Source: Ananas comosus (taxonomy: Eukaryota > Streptophyta > Magnoliopsida > Poales > Bromeliaceae). Taken from it: a DNA stretch of 64,000 nucleotides. The notes below the pieces were generated by a model. It had not been told where the DNA came from, made no database searches, and saw nothing but the letters and a program-made list of their open reading frames with translations. A program made the translations under genes and the position numbers. The stretch is from the NCBI RefSeq assembly GCF_001540865.1, contig NC_033638.1, positions 2,809,257 through 2,873,256 of the forward strand, read 5' to 3'. This document shows, piece after piece, positions 11,361 to 22,773 of this stretch (within the stretch, counting starts at the first letter, position 1; the number at the start of each line of letters is the position of its first letter).

Positions 11361-13785
11361 CGCAGAACGCCCAGTAAGGGCTGTGTAAGAGGTGAAAAGT
11401 TGAGGGGCCTTTGGGGATATTGTTACAAAATGAGAGAGAGTATTAGAGAGAGAGATCTTTTCCTCTCTCTCTCTCACTCCCTCAGTCTCTCTCTCTCCCT
11501 CTGATCGTGCGAAGGGGGGGAAAAGAAGAAAAGAAAGAAAAGAGAAAAGAGAAGAGAAGAAGAAAAAGAGGAAGGAAAGGAAAAGAAGAAGAGGACCAAG
11601 GAGGAGATCCTCTTCCTCATCTTCATCTTCATCTTCTTCTCTCCATGGAGCTCCTTGAGAGGTAAGCTTCCAAGCCCTCTCATGATAAATCCTTAAAGAT
11701 AGGGTTTTGATCTCTAGAAATGATTTGTTTGGAACCCTAGCATGCTATTTGTTGGTTATGGCATTCTAGGGCATCCAAGTGGGGTTTTTGTAAATAGATG
11801 AGTTCGATCTCATTTGACCCTTCGTAAACCTAATTGGTAGGTAACGAAACTCGTTGGCGAAGTCGGTTCGGCAATCCGACAAGCCGTTGGAAAGATATTG
11901 AAGAAACGGGCGCTCGGAGCTTCGTTTCCGCCTGGGAGGCCGAGGCGACATCCATAAATCGTGAAATCGGATCTCGACCACCGTAGCGGCAAGGCAAAGA
12001 TCGCTAGCACTTGAAACGGCGAAGCGGCACGCTCTTGGAGAACAATTGTGAGATCGGGCCCAAATGGGTGCCGGGTGCCGCGGGAGGCCGATTGCAAGTG
12101 TCGACAAGCAATCGGGAAGCTAAATAAGGTGGGTTGTGCTTACCGAAGCGACTAGGTCGCCCTTTATGTCTTAGCAATGTAATCTCATGTTGATGCATGT
12201 GCATGTAGACAAGACTAAATGGTGCATTAATAAATATGCATAAAGTAAAGGCTAAGTAAATAGAATGCATGATGAATAAAGACGCATAGAGTAAATGCCA
12301 AGTAGAAAGCATGAGATAATAACCCTAGTATGAGTAGAGTTAATTGGACAACTAGGTTGTCAGATAGATCGAGTAATATCTAACCTAGTGTTAAAGAACA
12401 TAGGTTAAACAAGTGAACCTAGAGTCGAACAATCTAGGTGTGGTATCGAACCTAGTGCTAGTAAACCTAGGTCGAACTAGTAAACCTAGAAGTGGACATC
12501 TAGGCAATGATGACAAGAACCTAGCAAGTGTATCTAGGTTAAGTGACATGGACATAGAACCTAGAGTATTGGAACCTAGGTTGATGAGCATAGTGGTGTA
12601 GCCACTAGGATGAGATAGGTCGAAAGTATAGGGTTGGTTATGGACCCTCGACTTGTGGAAAGTGGATTTCGGAAATCCCATGACTTGTGATGACCCTGGT
12701 AGAAGCTAGGGCGTTTGTGCGATGACTTCGCCGCCGAGCTTGGTACCGAGGGAGGATTGGGGGTGATCACATAGAGATCACCGCCCGGGGCTTGAACCAT
12801 TGCCGTGGCGTTTGTGCGACGATTTCGCCGCCAGGATGGTTGAGCCATTTGAGGATCAGACCGCTAGAGCAGACGGAATCCATGCTGGGTAAGTACGATG
12901 GGGGTGCCTCCAGGTGGCGGAGTCTGACATGTACCGTTGTTGGGTATGGTGCGATCTGTTCGCCGCCAGACGGTGTGTCAGGACTCGAGCTCACGCTGGG
13001 TAAGTGCAACGCGATCGCCACCGGATGGTCAAGTCGTGCGACTGGAGCCGAGCTTAGCGTGTGCGACGACTTCACCGCTAGGGGGCTGAGACAAAGAGGG
13101 CGGTAGGCTGATGAGCAGCAGGTGCGCCGGCTATCCGCGGATGATTGACTCGAAGCCGAGTCGGGTGGTTAGCTTCGATAGGGTAGAGGAACCCTTATGA
13201 GCTAGAGATAGAGGCTTGAGCTAAGGCAATAGAGACCTTAGGAGCCAGTGGACTGAGTTGAGATCCTAAGGTAATAGAAACCTTAGAGTAAAGATATAGC
13301 TGAGAGTAGCTAAGTAATGAGTAGGATCAGATGATCTACTAGTTGTTGCCTAGAGTTGCATGATTTCCATATCGCATATCGTGAGGCATGGCATGTATTT
13401 CAATTGAATATATATATCTGTTGTATATTGTTGAACTAACATGTTGCAGTGCCTCCTCGGACCTATCGGTCGAGCTTTTTCCTTGGGTGGCCGTACCCAC
13501 TAGGAACCATGGAGTTGGTTCTCACCCCACGTGGTTTTGGTGTGTTTTCAGGTTGTACGTGTGCAGCGCGGTGGCGCAAGGCGAGGGCGTAGCTCAGTAG
13601 ATAGCGCCCTACCACAGAGACCGAGGTAGCAGTACCCTGAGGCAGTCTAGCTTAGGGGACTAGAAGGCAAGAATCAAGATGTATCAAACTTGTAAAATAA
13701 ATGATTGTAATTGGAAGTAAAATATAAACTGAATTGAGATGTACTAAGTGAATGCTTGTAATAGCAGTTAGTTTTATGTATTTGA

Positions 13786-13906
13786 TACTTCCTTTGCAAT
13801 CTGGATTGGTATCCGTTCCTTGTTGGAACATTCGTTGATTGTTTGNTACTTCCTTTGCAATCTGGATTGGTATCCGTTCCTTGTTGGAACATTCGTTGAT
13901 TGTTTG
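13786..13906 (+). repeat. 60-bp perfect duplication around a single N
   Basis: 13786-13845 and 13847-13906 are identical and separated by an N at 13846. The related LTR sequence at about 9180-9240 has this text once. Probably a contig-merge artefact. Confidence 0.75.
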
Positions 13907-14217
13907 GATTGCGACGCCTAGAACGTACAGGGGAGACTCTGTCTACGTACAGGGGAAACCCCGGTCCGTTCGGCGGTCTGTCGTCGGCGCCGCGACCCGG
14001 TCCAAATTGGCGGTTGGTCGCGGGGCTTGACAGAACCTGTACCCCCAAAAACAATATGGGGGTGAGAACTATTGTCCATAGTTTCCAGTCGGTATGGCCA
14101 CCCAAGGGAAAAGCTTGACCTACCAGGTCCAAAGGAGGCATTGTAAACATGTTAGTCCAACCAATATTCATAGATATATAATTTATGCAACTAACATTAT
14201 CATATTCATGCCTTACA

Positions 14218-14434
14218 ATATGCAACATTCAAATCATGCAACTATCTAAGTAGATTAATTGGTTCTACTCTTTATTCTTAGCCATTCATTATTATTAGCC
14301 ATTCTTTATTCTTAGTCGTTCTTTANATATGCAACATGCAAATCATGCAACTATCTAAGTAGATTAATTGGTTCTACTCTTTATTCTTAGCCATTCATTA
14401 TTATTAGCCATTCTTTATTCTTAGTCGTTCTTTA
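14218..14434 (-). repeat. 108-bp duplication around a single N in LTR B
   Basis: 14218-14325 and 14327-14434 are near-identical (one visible mismatch), separated by an N at 14326. Same pattern as 13786-13906, so an assembly join artefact is more likely than a biological duplication. Confidence 0.75.
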
Positions 14435-15051
14435 CTATTGCTATTCTTTAACATTAGCCGTTCTTTATTCTTTGTTCTTTACTAAGGATACTCACATCTT
14501 AGTCATATTATACATAATTGCCACTCTTTCGAAAGGTTATTTTACCTTAGCCAACTATGCTACTCGACTCGATTTTGAGTCAATCAACTGCGGATAATCC
14601 GCACTCTGTCAAGCTCGAGGCGAAGGACGTCTCACATACATCTCAGCCTTAAATCCTCTCGACTACGGGTCTACTCATAGAGTGAGGATATACCGTTGAA
14701 CCCTAGACCACAAGTCGCTCAATAGACCTACGGGCGAGGAGAACCACACATACCCATGTCCGCAATCTCAATCTCATACCGGGCGAGGAGAACCACACAT
14801 ACCCGCCGAGTCACCGCCGGGCGAGGAGAACCACACATACCCGCAGTTACACTTCACTTGCGCTCGGTCGCAAGTCTCTTTCGTTGCACTAGCAGCATTC
14901 ATTCCTAGGGATTTTGGAATCAACTTTCATAACTCTAGGGTTGGCTCACCATATAGTATCGACCAACCTAGGTCCAAGCCATTACTCAACCTAAGTTCAA
15001 TACATTAGGTTCAATTCCACTATGCTCATAGCCTAGGTTCATTAGCACTAG

Positions 15052-15125
15052 TGTCACACCCCAATAATCCCACATCGGATATGAAAGGGGATGCGATTGG
15101 GTATATAAGACACTTAGACACTAGT
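15052..15125 (+). repeat. TRIM LTR, 5' half (plus)
   Basis: First ~74 bp of a ~153-bp LTR: TGTCACACCCC start, ATCCCACATCGG, and TATATAAGACAC (TATA box at about 15102). It breaks off after GACACTAG, close to where transcription should start. The second half resumes at 17275. Confidence 0.8.
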
Positions 15126-15587
15126 CAATACATATATTAAAAGCCCAGTTCTATTGTAGCCTATGTGGCGCTTTCTCGGCGCCCCCCCTCTACCGTCCGC
15201 TTTCGCGCTCGCCCCGCGTTGCGTGGGTGCTAGGGAGGGGTGCGTGTCGCCCTACCACAACTCCCGGACCCTGTCTCCCGAATCGCTCTCTTCCCATCCC
15301 TTATCTCGCGATTCCTCTTTCACGGAACTGGGCCCCGGAGATGCCACGGGATGCGGGTCGTTGTCCCCCTACCCGTACGCGCGGGCGCACGGTGTGGCTT
15401 CCCCGGTGTGCATCGTGTCCCAACTCCTCTCTCTGCGATGGTCGTCGCGGTACGCCTCCGCACGTGCGCCGTACTCGCCTACCCTCGCTTAGCCATGCCC
15501 ATCGTTGTCCTTTGGGAGTTCCTCCGAAGCCTCCCAGCGTTTGGCGAGGGGCTTCGGCGACCCCCCCCCCNNNNNNNNNNCCTCTTC

Positions 15588-15622
<35 letters not shown>

Positions 15623-16168
15623 GGGCCGCGCGCGGGGGGTGCGGGTCGCCCGCAGCCCTCCTCTCTCCGATCCAGGCCCCTACCTCATCCTCTCACCGAT
15701 CCGGGCCCCCCCTGTCGGGTGTTTGTCGGGCCCTATCTTGACCTCCTCCTACACCCAACGCGGAAGGTCGCGCTTCCCCCCGCAGCTCCCGCAAACCCCG
15801 GGCCTTTGTCGCCCTACTACGGTATGCCTCCTTCCACCCCTCCCGCTCCGCCGCCGCTGCCTCCCCCTTTGCCGGTGTCAGCATCGACGCCGGTGCCGAA
15901 GGAGAACTCGAAATAGGTGCGGGTGAGGGCGGAGCGGACGGAGGCGATAAAGTCGTGGCGGAGGAGGTGCTCACCGCCCGTGACGTTGAAGGAAAAAGTC
16001 CAAAGAGCGAAAAATATACAAAGGGGCACGCTTTGGCACTAGCTTATTTTAGTTTTTTGTGATCCCAATAAGCTTTTACAATATTATTTTGAAATGTTTA
16101 GTTAAATAATTATGAATATTGGCTATATATAGTTTACTAACCAATTAACATACCGGTAAGTTTTTTTT
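15126..16168. other. GC-rich foreign segment, possible captured gene fragment
   Basis: About 0.85 kb of strongly C/G-rich DNA (15160-16010) unlike its neighbours, with a CT microsatellite (15592-15620) and a 10-N gap. Several overlapping open frames exist on both strands, which is expected of GC-rich DNA. The minus-strand frame 16029-15817 is the most gene-like: a non-repetitive start (GEHLLRHDFIASVRSAL) followed by a Gly-rich tail. I do not recognise the protein. The plus-strand 229-codon frame (15227-15916) is Pro/Ser-rich and crosses the gap, so I do not call it. Could be a captured exon or promoter region. No function assigned. Confidence 0.4.
15571..15580. other. Assembly gap (10 N)
   Basis: Ten N in a C-rich stretch next to a CT microsatellite. 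The true length is unknown. Confidence 0.99.
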
Positions 16169-16527
16169 AGGGTAAACTTCAAATACCACCCCTGTGGTTT
16201 CGCACTTTCTCACTTTAGTGCCCTGTGGTTTAAAGTGCATCAAGTTAGTGTCCTGTGGTTTCATTTTTATCTTTTCGTCAGCTTTTTCGTTAATATTTCG
16301 TTAAATTATATACAAAAAATTTCAAATACCCCACCTAGGTTTATCGAATATTCACTTTAGTACCTTTTAGTTTTAACTTTGTCACTGATTTAACGAAAAA
16401 ATTAGTGAAATCGATAATAAAAAGATAAAAATGAAACTACAGGGCACTAAATTGATACACTTTAAACCACAGGGTATTAAAGTGAGAAAGTGTGAAACCA
16501 CAGGGATCGTATTTGAAGTTTTTCTTT
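16169..16527. mobile_element. Fold-back MITE-like element
   Basis: Long inverted repeat: AAACTTCAAATACCACCC...CTGTGGTTTCGCACTTTCTCACTT on the left arm pairs with its complement on the right arm (about 16415-16520). Arms are ~110 bp with internal copies of CCTGTGGTTT; the centre is AT-rich. T-rich sequence surrounds both ends, so a TSD cannot be fixed. No coding capacity. A non-autonomous DNA transposon is likely; superfamily unassigned. Confidence 0.7.
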
Positions 16528-17274
16528 TTTTTTAATATGGAAAGTACAACTATACCTTAGAAAGAATAAAAATTAAAATAAAATAATAAAATTCACAAGT
16601 GCAATAATTATATAAATTTATATCTTTACAAAGAGATGACTGCTTAATTCTACATAAATCGTCGCGGTGGATCATAAAAATTTATTAGACCTATCTATAA
16701 AAATTTAGCAGTAAATAATTATATAACATATAAATTAAAAAATTTTAAGTATCAATTGATTTTATTATGCTTTTAATATATACCTTTCTATATTAGTTGA
16801 CAGATTAGTGTTGACCTTGTTATGTAAAATAACCATTCTATCCTTCAATATGCACTTTTAATTATATTTAATATTATTTATTGTTTTAAATTATTTTTAT
16901 TATAACTTACGTATCATTCTACTAAAATCATAAATAATACATCCTTAAAAAGATTTTAAAAATTTATTTTCTTCCAAAGATATAACAGTCCAAATGGCAA
17001 AAACTTAACCGTTAACAAATGGTAGTTAAGATAAATTTGCATATTTTGAAGCTTTAAAGGAATATATTGTGTTAATTAAAACTTACAGAGATGAATTTGT
17101 AATTTTAAATATGAAATGTATGAATAGTATTGTCTGTACATAATAGTTACATCCATTTGTATGTAGTCACTTATACTTTAAAATTTTTATATTTACCACC
17201 AAAATTCTAATTTTTTTTATAACTAATCACCTCTATCCAGAGTCCAGTGCTTCTAATGAGACATGAATGGTGCT
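16528..17274. other. AT-rich sequence, nothing recognised
   Basis: AT-rich DNA with no long ORF, no repeat match elsewhere in the window and no clear motif. It lies between the MITE and the second half of the plus TRIM LTR, so it belongs to the foreign segment inside that LTR. Confidence 0.6.
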
Positions 17275-17426
17275 AACTCGGCTTAAGCATTTTGGGCCGG
17301 TGGTTGGGCCCAACGAGTTATTATTGCTAGTGGGCTGGGTTGTTACATTTGGTATTGCTAGTGGGCTGGATCGTTACATTTGATATTGCTAGTGGGCTGG
17401 GTCGTTACATTTGCTCTGATACCAAA
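17275..17426. repeat. TRIM LTR 3' half plus tandem LTR-end fragments
   Basis: 17275-17347 is the second half of the plus TRIM LTR, ending GTTGTTACA. It is followed by TT-TGGTAT (start of a PBS), then LTR-end text TGCTAGTGGGCTGG..GTTACA again, twice (ends 17378 and 17409). Then TT and the complement of the PBS (GCTCTGATACCA, 17413-17424) switch the strand into the minus TRIM. The joints fall in the PBS/LTR-end area, where reverse transcription starts. Confidence 0.75.
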
Positions 17427-17959
17427 TGTAACGACCCAACTCACTAGCAATAATAACTCGTTGGGCCCAACCACCGGCCCAAAATGCTTAAGCCCAGTTA
17501 TTATTACTAGCGTCTAAGTGTCTTATATACCCAATCGCATCCTCTTACATATCCGATGTGGGATTATTGGGGTGTGACAGACTCCCCCCGTTAAGGCCCT
17601 GACATCCTCGTCAGTCCAATCACACACACAGCCCAAGATCACCAGGCGATATGAGACTCATCTCGCTAGCCTTGTCATCCAGACCCTGGCATAGCCGATC
17701 ACCTTGTCATACAGACTCCGGCATAGCCTATCACCTTGTCTTTCAGACTCTGGCTCAGCCGAGACTCGCCACATATTTCCGGCTGGTGATTGGCTCTGAT
17801 ACCAAATGTAACGACCAAGCCCACTAGAAATAATAACTCGTTGGGCCCAACCACCGGCCCAAAATGTTTAAGCCCAGTTATTATTACTAGTGTCTAAGTG
17901 TCTTATATACCCAATCGCATCCTCTTTCATATTCGATGTGGGATTATTGGGGTGTGACA
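17427..17959 (-). mobile_element. Complete TRIM element (minus)
   Basis: Two 153-bp LTRs (17427-17579 and 17807-17959) flank a ~227-bp internal region. On the minus strand: 5' LTR TGTCACACCCC...GTTACA with TATATAAG, two bases, PBS TGGTATCAGAGC (17804-17793, complementary to tRNA-iMet), non-coding internal sequence, PPT-like AACGGGGGGAGTC (17592-17580), then 3' LTR. No ORF, as expected for a TRIM, which relies on enzymes from other elements. A second PBS copy (17424-17413) follows the 3' LTR, showing tandem continuation. Confidence 0.85.
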
Positions 17960-18129
17960 ACTAGGTTCCATGTTCTTACTACCTAGGTTCGTTTGACTCT
18001 AGGTTCAATGTCACTATATTCATAACCTAGGTTTACTTGACCCTAGGTTCAATTCTCAACCTATGTTTAATACACTAGGTTTTATGCCACTCGTGTTTTT
18101 GTTTTCCTAGTTGTCCACACCTAGAAATT

Positions 18130-20613
18130 TGTAATACACTGAACTTGTGCAAATTGCGGAGTTCGAGTGTGTGGAATGGAATGTGGAACTATCCTACATG
18201 TTCTAAAAGGCTTGGACAAGTTTTTGGACAAGTTAGAGAGTGATTGGATGGCTTAAAGCAAGAAAGTGCATTGCTGTAGCATTTTTCTCGAAATTTTGCA
18301 TTGTGTACCGGTACAGCCATCACCCTGTACCGGTACAGCAAGCAGCAGCAGCTGCAGCTGCGTGGCAGCATGGCTATTTTGGTCATTTCACTTCATCTAT
18401 CCATCCTTATCTCTCCGAGCTTGACCCTGAGGATGCTTATCACTTGTAAGCTCAGGGGAAATAGGGTTTTTGGCTCTCCACTTCTTTCTCTCTCTAGAAT
18501 TTTCTCTCTCGACATAAAAGTCGCCGTTTTGCGCCGTTTCCGCGCCGCGCTCGTTGCTCGCTGATTGGAGGACTCAAGGGAAGTTGTTGGCACGTGGGGA
18601 GAAAGAGTTTTGCTGTGTTGCTATGAGGTTACTACCAGGGGAAGCTGAATCCCAGCTTTAGAGAGGTAATCAACTCGATTTCTCTCTAGTTTACGGTTTA
18701 GTATTGAATTTGGACGCCTTTTAGTTTTGTTGCTTCCAACTGAGCTAGAAGTTGTTTACAGCAGTAAAGAGAGGTTATTTTGACTGTGAATTACGTACTT
18801 TAGCTCAGAGAAAAGTTGTTTTAAAGCTTGATGAAGATAAATAGTGAATTATGACTCTAATTCGAAGCTATATGCGGATTAATTGAGCGAATTGATGCAG
18901 TTTGGATTTGTTCCTTCGCAGCAGGTTTTTGAACCACTTGGGGCTAATTTGGTGACCAGGGAGATAGTTTGGAAGGTGTTCCAACTGAGGGTAAGTTTAA
19001 ATTTCTGTGAGAAAACTAAATTTACAAGATTCCGACTATATCTATTAGTATCTAACGATTTTGATGCCGTTTCGACGTTGTTCGCAGCGAGACTGCGATC
19101 GACTCTTGGAGTGACTTTAGCTGACTTGTGAAAACTCTTTAAGACTCAACTTGAGGTATTAAGCTAGCCCGAAGTAGGGAATTAAGTTATTACTGTGTAC
19201 TATGTGTGATTGGGGCCGAAATTGGATTATTAAGTAATCGTTTCGACGCGGTTTTGATGCTTTGTTTTCAGCAGGTCCAGAGACCGTGTGAGTTGAGTTT
19301 GGAGCTTCTGTTGGGCTGTTTTGAACTTAGTGATAGGTGGGTTTGACCTAACCAGAGCAAGTGAAGCTCCCCTATGTTCTATATGTCACTATAGAATGGG
19401 TTTTGCAGTGCACTTTTTGCGACTATATGATTGACATGAGTTTGGACATCTTTGCAACCATGTTTGATATGTTTAACATTGTACCTCTATGAAGTAGAGA
19501 TGAAGTAGTGAGACTGCATACATAAAAGTATTTATGATCATGTCTAATACTATAGAATGACTCATGAACAAGTGTAGGATGCACTTATAAAGTAGAGAAC
19601 AATGACATTCCTTTGACTCTAAAGTAGAGAACTATGACATGCTTATGACTATGTTGACAGTGCCATAATAGTGGAAAGATTATAATGCCATGTGATTTAG
19701 CATTACTCTTACATGTTTACAATCTAGTGGATACTAGTTCTTGTTACTATTTGTGTATTGAAATTCCGATCAGAGGATCAACGGTAAACCGGGCCATTAG
19801 GCGCGGCGCAAGCCGGACTACCTTGGGTAGATCCTGATGAATGAAAGGAAAACTCTATTGAGGTGAAAGTACTAAATGACAAAGGACAGTAATGAATGCT
19901 TACTAGTTAAAGTGTACAGTAGTTACTTTCACATTCGTGCTTATATTCATGTTTATGTTCATGGTTACAGAAGTTGCTATATCTCTATTATGCAAATGAT
20001 TTATTACTGTAGAAAGTTATTACATGTTAATTACATGCTCATTACCTGTTAGCATCATGCTTATATATCATGCAATTGTCGTTTTTGCTTTCATTTAGTA
20101 CATCATGAGCCTAATGGTGTAATTCGCCGAGGCTGGCGGCTTACCCACTGGGAACTATTGTTTATAGTTCTCACGTCCTTTTTGGTGGTTGTTTTTACAG
20201 AGCCATCTACAGGAGAGGCTAGGGATCGTGGCAAGGGAGTCGCGTCTAGCTAGACATTGCTAGGAGCATGCTAGTCGATCACCTTGCTACTCGGGTTACG
20301 GCCGAGGGTGATGTCTCTATGTATAGAGAGACCACCATTGTACCTATCTTTTGTATATTCCGTGATGTATATGTACTCTTTGGACAGATATTATAGTTGT
20401 GATACTTCACGTTTTGTTGAGTTTGTGGATTATATACTCTTTGTTCTATTGTTAATAGTCTTTGTGACTTTTACTATGCTCTGATATCAGGATAGAATTA
20501 TTTTATGTTTTTACTCCTATCGACTTATTTCTTGTAGACGCCTTATATACTGCAGGTGTGTGGCGTGTCTGTGCACATACCGGATATGCTTCCGCTGGTA
20601 CCCGGGCGTGACA
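18130..20613 (+). repeat. 5' LTR of the Ty3/gypsy element
   Basis: TGTAATACACTGAAC...GGGCGTGACA, 2484 bp. Two GTACCGGTACAG palindromes (18306-18340), CT-rich leader, donor-like GAGAGGTAAT (18661), hairpin GAACTAT/ATAGTTC (20152-20170), TTTTTACAG (about 20191-20199) and GATCGTGGCAAGGG (20224). Relative to the 3' LTR it lacks ~196 bp after about 19788, where the 3' LTR has 27496-27690. Confidence 0.92.
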
Positions 20614-20621
20614 GATTATAG

Positions 20622-20635
20622 TGGTATCAGAGCCC
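20622..20635 (+). promoter_or_regulatory. Primer binding site, tRNA-iMet type
   Basis: TGGTATCAGAGCCC, eight bases after the 5' LTR end. Complementary to the 3' end of plant initiator tRNA-Met, the usual primer of plant Ty3/gypsy and Copia elements. Confidence 0.9.
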
Positions 20636-20959
20636 AGGGTTGAGTCTGAGTAGACCTAGCAAACCTTAGGCTGGTTGGACTATAAGAATAGGCTCGTGAG
20701 AGACGAGATCTAGTTGAGGTTGTTGTTAGCGAAAGTACCATGATTGGGTGATTTATAAACTCCGAATGGTAGGAGTTTGATCGGAATGTGCAATTACTAA
20801 CTTTGCAGAGGGTCACATTGGCGGCTGACAATGTGACATCGGAAATTAGTACGCGTTACATTTCATTACTTTCGCTTGATTAGCTGATTTATATCAGAAG
20901 TAAAGGTTCAATAGTATAGGTTTTATTAATCTATATTTGTTTTTGTGCTGCAGCTCAAG

Positions 20960-22341
20960 ATGCCTTTGACTCGTTCGCAAGCCGTCGGGCCAGCTGAGGC
21001 GGCGGATGCGGAGGAAGTAGGGACCTCCGTTACTTCTGGATCTAGTGAGATCCATGAGTTGCAGGATTAGCTCGCGAAGCTGACGGATTTGGTTCCTCAG
21101 CAGGCTGTGGCAGCGCGACAGCAGATAGATGCCGCGCGTCGGCAGGAGGACAGGATGAAGAGGTTAGAGGATTTACTATTGCGGCAGACAACCGACAGAG
21201 AGATTCCTGATCCTATACCTACAGTACCAGATAGGGATGTGATAGTGAGAGCACAGTCACCAGTCCCAGACACACCCCCAGTATCTCCGAGGGTAGAGCT
21301 CCGACAGGAGACAGTTGTACCACCACCCGTGCATGTGGCTGCGGCAGGGACAGTGTTACCTAAGATGGTGGCGGTTGAGGAGCGAGAGCGGATGATGGAA
21401 AGGTTGAATGAGTTTCGTCATTGCAACCCTTGTGTCTTTGACGGGGAGAAAGCTGATCATTGGGTGGTCGAGAAATGGCTAATGCATATGGAGAAGCTAT
21501 TTTATGATACTTTCGTCGAGAAGCGATTTCGGGTTTGGTTTGCGACACATCACCTTGATGGCGAGGCTTATAGGTGGTGGTGGATATCCGTGAGGATCCC
21601 CGTACTGATTTGTCCGCTGTTACCTGGACGAGGTTCAAGGAATTACTGTTGACTACATATTTTCCTCAGAGTGTAAAGAGGCAAATAGAAAGGGATTTGA
21701 GAAACCTGAGACAGGGGGACAGGACTGTGGCTGAGTATGAGCGAGAATTTTTCCGATTACTGCATTGTGTTCCTTTTGTGGTCAGAGATGATAAGGACAA
21801 GGCTCGGATTTTTGAGGTGGGTTTGCGGCCTGTGATTTTCAGACTGGTCTAGGCGTCAAACCTTTCTACTTATAGGGAGGTGGTAAACCGGGCACTGATT
21901 GTTGAGAAGGGAGCAAAAATTATGAAAGAAAGAGATATTGTGGATCGAAGCAAAGGAAAGAGGCCAGCAACTGAGAGCAGTGGTCAGCAACCCTTCAGGA
22001 GACTGCCGAAGTACCCGAGGGGCCAGCCGGGCCAGTCGAGAGGTCGAGGTTCTTCAGCACCCCGTGGAGCACTCGAGCGCCGTCGACAGCCACGTTGTGT
22101 CATTTGTGGTGGGCCTCACTTTCCACCACAGTGTCCACAACGTGGGGGTAAGTGTTTTATCTGTGGGTAGGAGGGCCATTTTCGCTCAGAGTGCCCGAGA
22201 GGTTCTTCACCTGCACCCTCATCAGCATCAGCACTTGCATCTTCAGCTCCGAGCCAGGGGACCCCGTCAGCACCTTCTTAGTACAGACGATCACCGGGAC
22301 AGCGGCAGTCTGAGAGTCCTCGGCAAGGTTCGAGTGGGCGT
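20960..22341 (+). pseudogene. gag (capsid and zinc-knuckle nucleocapsid), broken
   Basis: Start ATG at 20960 (MPLTRSQAV), 11 bp after a CTGCAG. Capsid/retrotrans_gag region about 21400-21850 with FDGEKADHWVVEKWL and later YEREFFRLL. Two zinc knuckles: CVICGGPHFPPQC (about 22097-22135, CX2CX3HX4C) and CFICG-stop-EGHFRSEC (CX2CX4HX4C with a TAG inside). In-frame TAG stops at 21068, 21850, 22168 and 22279 each sit where Gln is expected; one frameshift lies at about 21570-21640. Gag coats RNA in the cytoplasmic virus-like particle. Confidence 0.9.
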
Positions 22342-22773
22342 ATGTATGCCACCCAGACAGAGAGGGCTGCAGCAGCAGAGGAGGTCATAGCAGGTATCAT
22401 TATGCTCTATGATATTCGTGTTCGTGCATTATTTGATACTGGTGCTTCGCATTCTTTTATTGATCGGCAGTTCGCCGAGTTGCATAGCATTCAGGTAGTA
22501 CCTACTTTGCATCCGGGACGAGTGATCGTGCCCGACCATACCCTAGATGTTCGTGAGTTTTGCCCTCGCTGCCCAGTTAGGGTAGGCGATTGGATTATGC
22601 CAGTGGATTTATTGGCACTACACAAACTAGGTGAGTTTGATGTAGTTTTGGGTATGGATTGGTTGACACAGTATTATGCCACCATAGATTGCACGAACAG
22701 AACGGTGACCTTTAGGGAACCGGGTCAGCAAGAGTTTGTTTATAAGGGTGTCAGAGTTCGTTGTTTGCAATGA
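22342..22773 (+). pseudogene. Retroviral-type aspartic protease domain
   Basis: The frame continues from gag. Catalytic motif LFDTGASHSF (22435-22446 encodes Asp-Thr-Gly-Ala) and the later VVLGMDWL flap/ILG-type motif are intact. It would cleave the Gag-Pol polyprotein. A frameshift near 22740-22770 separates it from RT, giving the terminal TGA at 22771. Confidence 0.88.

Larger units (their letters stand above)
10897..14032 (+). mobile_element. Solo LTR nested in LTR B
   Basis: Starts TGTCATACCCAGGAAC, ends GGGGCTTGACA, perfect TSD gaacc (10892-10896, 14033-14037). Its 3136 bp include one 60-bp duplication around an N (13786-13906) that is probably an assembly artefact. It has GACCGGTC palindromes (11079-11360), TTGAGGGGCCTTT promoter motif (11399), CT-rich leader (11460-11505), donor-like AGAGGTAAGC (11658), a mid-LTR region rich in CTAGGT (12350-12600), hairpin GAACCA/TGGTTC (13504-13521) and box about 13570. 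The insertion separates LTR B's hairpin from its own box. Confidence 0.9.
15052..17959. mobile_element. Composite TRIM insertion with inverted ends
   Basis: A 2.9 kb block flanked by perfect 5-bp TSD actag (15047-15051, 17960-17964). Both outer ends are the same LTR end in inverted orientation: TGTCACACCCCAATAAT at 15052 and its complement ending GGGGTGTGACA at 17959. In order it contains: the first half of a plus-strand TRIM LTR, a ~2.15 kb foreign segment with a GC-rich part and a MITE, the second half of the plus LTR, short tandem LTR-end fragments, and a complete minus-strand TRIM (17427-17959). The shared TSD says it inserted, or was rebuilt, as one unit. Confidence 0.8.

Noticed and set aside
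15592..15620. CT microsatellite, and CT runs at 4112-4170, 11461-11505, 45410-45480, 50030-50052, as notable repeats
   Set aside because: All are pyrimidine-rich leaders just after LTR promoters or simple sequence; no separate meaning claimed.
15227..15916. 229-codon plus-strand frame as a gene
   Set aside because: Pro/Ser/Arg-rich, spans the N gap, and equally long frames exist in other phases; explained by GC-rich composition.
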